Translations under genes and position numbers: made by a program
In this document: positions 59,087 through 64,000 of the stretch, one piece after another
How positions within the stretch are numbered: the stretch's first letter is position 1
Layout: every line of letters begins with the position of its first letter
Notes under the pieces: generated by a model
Seen by the model: only the letters and a program-made list of their open reading frames with translations
Told to the model about the DNA's origin: nothing
Databases searched by the model: none
Source: Flammula alnicola
Lineage: Eukaryota; Basidiomycota; Agaricomycetes; Agaricales; Strophariaceae
DNA: 64,000 nt
Assembly: GCA_015499995.1 (NCBI GenBank)
Contig: JADNRV010000041.1
Span: forward strand, 285,038-349,037
Direction of reading: 5' to 3'

Positions 59087-59937
59087 GCAGTGTTAATAGG
59101 TTTGTCGTACGACTAGAACTCGAGCCGAGAACTCGTATTTACATAGCTTGTGTGGCTGTCACGATGATACTATTGACGCAGGGACTTGAGAGTTTACTGG
59201 CCAGCTCAACATAGTGGTCACAGTTTGAAGTGGAAAGCCGAAAGTGGACAAGGCTCATTCTTCCGACACCCCTTCATATGCTAAAAAGAGTAACGGACTT
59301 CACGCGGTTGACGGCCTCAGTGGATCCACGTGGAAATTTACCGGGAGATGGAGACTGGAGGAATCAAACATCAAGCGGGAGCTTGACCCAAAACAGGGTT
59401 CTTCATCCCACAATATTTGTCCACGAAAGCATTGTTTATGTCGTCTTGCCACTGTATCAAACGAAGACCCGCCGTATACGTGTACCTATGCACGTATGGA
59501 GAATCCTGTACTCAAGAGGCGTTCCTTGGTTCGGCGTAGGCTTCATGCGCGTTCAACATCCCCTTCCCTTTACATAACCCTGGGAGTCTTTTCCCCGAAA
59601 CACAACCTTCAAATTCACTATTGGTGTACTGGCCGCACCTTTATCGGGACGATCTTCCAACAAACCTGCCTTGTCACCATTCCTCCGAGGCATCTTGAGG
59701 TCGAAAAATCCCAAATGCGATTCTTGACAAATTCCTGCGCTTGCTTCTGCCTTTCTAAGGCTATTCATTCCTGAAAGGTTGTCCCATCCATGGACTCCCC
59801 GTGCTGGACATCTTCGTTATTTAATCGTACACCGTTCTCGACCTCCTGACTTGTTGGCGCTTCCTCAAATGCTGGGGTCTCGCCGATAGGATCGCACAGC
59901 CTACATTTTGCATCTTTTCCTCCATTAACACTGCGCA
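59087..59937. other. 851 bp without an assignable gene
   Basis: Open frames exist (59230-59577 and 59244-59774 on +, 59553-59768 and 59765-59947 on -) but none shows a family motif or convincing splice context. The longest overlap each other in different frames, which argues against coding. A remnant gene cannot be excluded. Confidence 0.4.
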
Positions 59938-61206
59938 ATGCTCCCATCCGCTTTGAACCGCCCAGCGAGGTCGAAATCGTCCACTCAGCGCTCAGAGGTA
60001 TTCACTTCCGATAGCTTGGATACCGAGGACTCTCCTACGTCCCCCACATCTTCTGATTCATCTATCGACGAGGATGAAGTCAACCGGCGTCTTAAACCTT
60101 TTTGGCCCAAATATCAGTATAACTTGCGATCGAGGGGCTTTCGTCTTGAAACTGTCAGAGATGTGAAGATATTCTATAGTCAGCGAGAACACTCGCTGGA
60201 TCCCTACTGGAGTTCCCCGTACTATTCTAATCGACCCGATTTTCAGGATGAAGATGCTCTCTGTCCTGATGCCGGTATTGTCCGTCTATTTTAAACTCAT
60301 GCGTTAATGTATTGACTTACTGGGGAGTCATTAGCCAGATAACTTATTTAGGGGCATACGACTCTCAGACTCAAAGCGTGTTGTTGTGAAAGCAGTTCAC
60401 GCCAAGAGTCGCGAATACAGCGTTATTTGTGCATTGTCTCGATCCCCGTTGAGAGATGATCCAATGAACCACAGCATTCGTGAGTAACTTGCATAACCTG
60501 GCTGTCATAAACCATCTTATCGAGTTAACCGGGACACCTACAGCTGTACTGGACCTATTTGAACTGCCTGACGATGACATCGCGTTCATTGTCATGGAAG
60601 AGTGGTCCTCACAGCTTATTACTAGCTCAGGGCCATGCTGCTTCAATTTATTCCTCTCCGCGTTACATCAATGCATTGAGGTGCTAGCACTCTTTTTCGT
60701 GCTTTTTCTCACACCACTAAAACATCTTCGCAGCACATTGCATTCATGCACAAATATCACATCGCCCACCTCGACATTTCCTTAAGGAACCTCTTGACGG
60801 ATTATCAAGGTCGGTATGCTTACATCGACTACGAACTGAGCCGGCGATTTGAAGCTTCCTCAACGGCGCTTGTTTACGATTATCGTGGAACGGAGGTACC
60901 TCCTGAGTCTGAAAGGGACGGGGGTATTGACCCTTACAAAGTAGATGTATGGGCTCTCGCTGTGCTAATTCTGCGCGCTTGCAAGGTATGTCATGTATGA
61001 TTCGAATTGGTATCAGCTCAAGGCTTACTTCTTCCCGTGCATAGCTGACTGGGTATTGGGTGCCAGAGCTCATGCATGTCATTGAGCCAATGCTAAACGA
61101 AGAACCAAGTCGACGGCCATCATCGTACGGTGCTTTGCAAGCCTTTGATAAAGTGACAGCATCCTTAGGGTTGCGGGTGGGACGAGGCTGCAATACCCCG
61201 CATTGA
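59938..61206 (+). CDS. Atypical protein kinase-like protein (FunK1-related)
   Basis: Five exons (59938-60274, 60339-60479, 60544-60680, 60734-60985, 61045-61206) give 342 residues. A Ser/acidic N-terminus precedes a short kinase fold. The VVVKAV lysine is present. The hinge is IAFIVMEEW and the catalytic loop HIAHLDISLRNLL, so HRD is HLD with the asparagine kept. The DFG position reads IDYE, and an APE-like segment GTEVPPE is followed by DVWALAVLILRACK. This class is expanded in mushroom-forming fungi and may have weak or no kinase activity. The intron after 60479 must run to CTACAG at 60543; that gives IPVLDLFELPDDDIAF and removes an apparent frameshift. Confidence 0.8.
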
Positions 61207-61328
61207 ACTTTCTAGGCATCTAGAAATACTCATTACTTGTATTACAGTTCAAATTAACTATGGTATATAGGAGGTACATATATAATACACAAGTGCAATT
61301 CCCAAATGTCCCGTAATTGTCAAAGTGG

Positions 61329-62549
61329 TTATGTCTTCTCAACCTGCTCTTCTTCCAGTTTACGGCGTTTCCTCTCAAGGTAACGGCTACGGGCACTTTC
61401 AACATCGCTTTCGTTGTTTCGTTTCGCAATAATTCGCTGCCTGGCTGCTTCTTCCGCCTCATTTTGGGACTGCTCGACCTTTTGGCGTTCGGCTTCGAGT
61501 TGCTGCTGGATTTCCCTGGCTCTCCGTTGGTTGATCTCCTTCCTACTGGCAGCGGTTCCAGCTGCACGGTGCGTCTGAACTGGTTGAGCAGACTGGTCTT
61601 CAGCTTTGTCGCCCGGCTTTCGAATTCCCAGATGTCGTGTGTTGGGAAGTGAGAGATTCAACCCCGCGGAAAGGAGTTCTCGTTTATCAACAATCTGATT
61701 ATCGTCGTTCAATTCAACTTCCTTCCCTTCCTCCCGAGCCAATTTTGCAAGTTCGGCATCTGCCAGAGGGGTGAAGTCGACAGGTTTGGTGATGGTGAGG
61801 TTAGGAGTTGGACCTTGGGGTCCTATGAAACGCTTTTCAGTCGCTGCCACAGTTGCTTCGTGCTTCTGGTCCGATTCTTCAAGCAGCTGCCGATAAAAGT
61901 GAGTCATTCCTGTGGCAGGAACACCTTGCCTTTTCCGCATTTCTGAAACGAACAACGTTTCATGATGGCAATTGTTGGAGATAATAGGATGCCTACCTTC
62001 TCTCTTTCTTTCTTCTTCTTCTGCTTTTCGAACTTCCTCCATTTGATCTTTGTAGGCCTGAGTGACGAAAGTCTCTTTATCTTGGTAAAGGTCCCCTTCC
62101 GCTTCGCGCTCGCGCTGCATCATCTTCTCTTCTGCTCGAAGATGGTCCAATTTCCGTGTTGCAGCTGATGAAAGCAAATTGTGGATGTACTTGGGCTGTC
62201 GATAGTTGAGACCAGTAGATAGGAATCGTTCAATTAAACGTACCTTTCTAACGCTTGCATCTGCCTCTTTCGCAGCCTGCTGTCGCTGCTTTACTTCCTG
62301 CATCTTGTCCCATACTTCATCGTATTCGAAGACAGTCTTGTCCACCCGTTTCTCAGCTTCCATACGTTTCCTCATGGCCTTGGATGTCTCCATATTATGC
62401 GCAACAGGTCCTGATCGCGCAGGCTTTTTTGATATTGGTACATCTTCTTCCGCATCTTCTTCTGCACCTAGTGAGAATGCTGGTGGAGGTTTGATAGGTG
62501 CTGTTGGTTGGGCAGCTTTTGGTTTATTCAGAGAGATTGAGAGTTTCAT
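61329..62549 (-). CDS. NSRP1/CCDC55-like splicing regulator
   Basis: Three exons (62549-62244, 62195-61997, 61942-61329) give 372 residues. The N-terminus is Ala/Pro-rich. The conserved coiled-coil block contains VFEYDEVWDKMQEVKQ, PKYIHNLLSSAATRK, EKMMQREREAEGD and FVTQAYKDQMEEVRKAEEE, followed by MTHFYRQLLEE. These are the hallmarks of nuclear speckle splicing regulatory protein 1 (DUF2040). A highly charged C-terminus (SRYLERKRRKLEEEQ) ends it. The protein is expected in the nucleus with pre-mRNA splicing factors. It is convergent with the kinase gene (122 bp between stops) and divergent from MTR3. Confidence 0.88.
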   Translation of the reverse strand: MKLSISLNKPKAAQPTAPIKPPPAFSLGAEEDAEEDVPISKKPARSGPVAHNMETSKAMRKRMEAEKRVDKTVFEYDEVWDKMQEVKQRQQAAKEADASVRKVRLIERFLSTGLNYRQPKYIHNLLSSAATRKLDHLRAEEKMMQREREAEGDLYQDKETFVTQAYKDQMEEVRKAEEEERKREGRHPIISNNCHHETLFVSEMRKRQGVPATGMTHFYRQLLEESDQKHEATVAATEKRFIGPQGPTPNLTITKPVDFTPLADAELAKLAREEGKEVELNDDNQIVDKRELLSAGLNLSLPNTRHLGIRKPGDKAEDQSAQPVQTHRAAGTAASRKEINQRRAREIQQQLEAERQKVEQSQNEAEEAARQRIIAKRNNESDVESARSRYLERKRRKLEEEQVEKT

Positions 62550-62675
62550 AGAAGGTGGTGCGGATCGGAGTTTGAAATAGAGCCCAAAACGCGTCTCTAT
62601 AAGTTCACAACTCGACTCGTTACTTAACTTTTATCTCTCCAAGTCGTCACTCCCTTGCCATTCCAATCCTATGAC
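62550..62675. promoter_or_regulatory. 126 bp divergent promoter NSRP1-like / MTR3
   Basis: Two RNA-processing genes start back to back with only 126 bp between their start codons. The gap holds an AACGCGTCTC word but no other element I recognise. Confidence 0.5.
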
Positions 62676-63728
62676 ATGGCTCAATATGTCTTTGACCGAA
62701 GAAGGACGAACGGCCCAGAAGATAGTCTGCCCCCTGTTTTTGATGAAGACCCACGCGATATACTTCAAAACTGGTCGATAGGCAACCCAAGGAAGAATAG
62801 GGCTCCTTAGATATCAGACCCATCTGTCAGTAACGCGATTAAGTCGATTCGATTTACCCCAATATAATCGCTAGCTCCAAGTCCTACAGCCGGGACTCAT
62901 TAGTCAAGCTACTGGTTCTGCTTACATTGAAACGGAACGAACTAAGGTTGCATGTGCGATGTGGGGGTTCATGTTTTATGCATCCTAATGACTACTGACC
63001 ACGATACTTCCACTTAGCTACGGACCTCGTCAGTCAAAAAACACTAGCTTTTATGAGAAGGGGCGCCTAAATGTGGAAGTAAAATTTGCGCCGTTTTCAT
63101 GTCAGAAGCGCAGGGCACCCATCCATGTAAAATTTCAATCCTTTGTGCAATTGGGATATCGTTTGATTGCTGGACTTCAGAATGCCGAGGATAGATCTAT
63201 TGCAATGGCCGTGCATCAAGCACTCATAGCATCTGTTCGACTGGAAACTTTCCCTAAGGCTACAATTGATATTTTTATCACCGTTATTGAAACCGACGGA
63301 ATGGAAGGTTGTGTAGCCGCTGGATCCACAGCAGCAAGTACCGCTTTGGCACATGCTGGAATTGAAGTGGTTGGTTTAGTCATGTCATGTTCGGCTGTGA
63401 GTTTGTCCGGCTTTATCAGTTTTCTTCGTCTGCTCAAATTCATCTACAGGCTGTGATAGGCACTGAGATTTGGCTTGATCCAACAGAGGAAGAATCGCGC
63501 ATATCAAACGGGACACTAGTTCTTTCCTGTATGCCCGCCTTGACAAGTGTGACCAGCGTATGGCAAACGGGTCGCATGGAACCCAGTCGAATCCTTGCAG
63601 TGAGGGTACCTTTTATGTCTTTGAATTGGAAAGCTCAAATACATTGTCAGTGCATTGAGGCTTGCCAAAAGCGATGCAATGACATCCATGCTGTTGTTGC
63701 CCATGCATTGCTCGAAGGTGCTCGATGA
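62676..63728 (+). CDS. MTR3: Exosome ring subunit Mtr3 (RNase PH-like), possible frame break
   Basis: Six exons (62676-62825, 62882-62960, 63018-63126, 63181-63396, 63450-63599, 63651-63728) give about 260 residues. Motifs: FDRRRTNGPEDSLPPVF, then DIRPIFLQPGLISQ, ATGSAYIETERTK, YGPRQSK, GRLNVEVKFAPFSC, EDRSIAMAVHQAL, TIDIFITVIETDGMEGC and LDPTEEESRISNG. Mtr3 is a catalytically dead PH-like member of the six-subunit exosome ring. In exon 1 the MAQYVF frame meets TAG at 62808-62810; one added base there restores RKNRAP-x-DIRPIF. Exon 1 is 150 nt, yet its exit needs phase 1, which independently indicates one missing base. Confidence 0.85.
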
Positions 63729-64000
63729 ACGTTGAACGTTGAACCCTCAGCTTTCGAATTCGATCTTTAGGAGTTCCCTCAGACGCGGTTCAGAACCAAA
63801 ATAACTACAGTAACATAGCGAATGCATTGATTTTCGGCATGAGGTCCGCGTAGTGTTTGGCTTTACTGACTGAACAAGCTTGTACAAATGTAGACAATCT
63901 GGTTGGCTCACTTTGTAAATGTAATGATCCCAAATTGAAATAAGGACTTAAGCACCTCCATGTCGACTACGAGAGATGAGTATGTCGTCCTCAAATCGTC
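63729..64000. other. 3' flank of MTR3 to window end
   Basis: No gene or repeat recognised in the last 272 bp. Confidence 0.5.

Noticed and set aside
59244..59774. 176-aa plus-strand ORF
   Set aside because: It overlaps another ORF of similar length in a different frame, has no family motif and no splice context.
60460..60560. Apparent frameshift in the kinase-like gene between exons 2 and 3
   Set aside because: Running the intron to CTACAG at 60543 gives a normal 64 bp intron and the continuous motif IPVLDLFELPDD.
62800..62815. Programmed ribosomal frameshift in MTR3
   Set aside because: The local sequence is not a known slippery heptamer and the family is not known to frameshift; a missing base is simpler.
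1..64000. CRISPR arrays, rRNA genes, viral or toxin genes
   Set aside because: No regularly spaced repeats, rRNA signatures, or recognisable viral or toxin proteins were seen on either strand.

Overview
The window is nuclear DNA of a filamentous basidiomycete, most likely an Agaricomycete. Genes are dense and split by many 45-70 bp GT-AG introns, and the protein families fit: OST3/6, Sec16, Pik1, two GT15 mannosyltransferases, a DUF4211 protein and a FunK1-like kinase. I see no bacterial-style operons, rRNA, CRISPR or phage genes. Exon joins were worked out by hand from splice signals, phase continuity and family motifs; none is backed by transcripts.

Layout. 1-3.1 kb: a partial left-edge gene, a small membrane/coiled-coil protein, a shared promoter with three CACGTG boxes, and a Nur1/Mug154-like nuclear rim protein. 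3.3 kb: an intron-containing tRNA-Ile(UAU). 3.4-10.7 kb: an accessory block built around one 1,672-residue ORF that combines AT-hooks, a zinc ribbon, an RNase H-fold DDE transposase-like core with a whole DnaQ-type 3'-5' exonuclease inside it, and a C-terminal Cys cluster. This is the most unusual object here. 10.7-13.4 kb: a FetA/YbbL-like ABC ATPase and TOM40. 13.8-18.0 kb: two tandem KTR/MNT (GT15) genes. 18.1-28.8 kb: PIK1, OST3 and SEC16. 29.5-32.6 kb: a Pumilio/PUF protein. 33.5-42.6 kb: kinesin-1, ELOF1/Elf1 and kinesin-5. 42.7-48.8 kb: VPS55, TRS120 and DPM2. 48.9-57.2 kb: one very large helical-repeat protein with a C1-like zinc finger, not assigned. 57.3-63.7 kb: a DUF4211 protein, an atypical kinase, an NSRP1-like protein and the exosome subunit MTR3.

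Many genes serve the secretory pathway: COPII assembly (Sec16), Golgi PI4P (Pik1), TRAPPII (Trs120), endosome traffic (Vps55), N-glycosylation (Ost3, Dpm2) and Golgi mannosylation (two GT15). Most others are housekeeping genes. Several pairs share short divergent promoters (PIK1/OST3 198 bp; MTR3/NSRP1 126 bp).

Several genes between 35 and 63 kb (kinesin-1, kinesin-5, the large protein, MTR3) read cleanly only if one base is restored at specific points, two of them six-base C/G runs. Genes in 1-33 kb need no such repair. Either the consensus carries small deletions or some of these copies are broken; this should be settled before the models are trusted.
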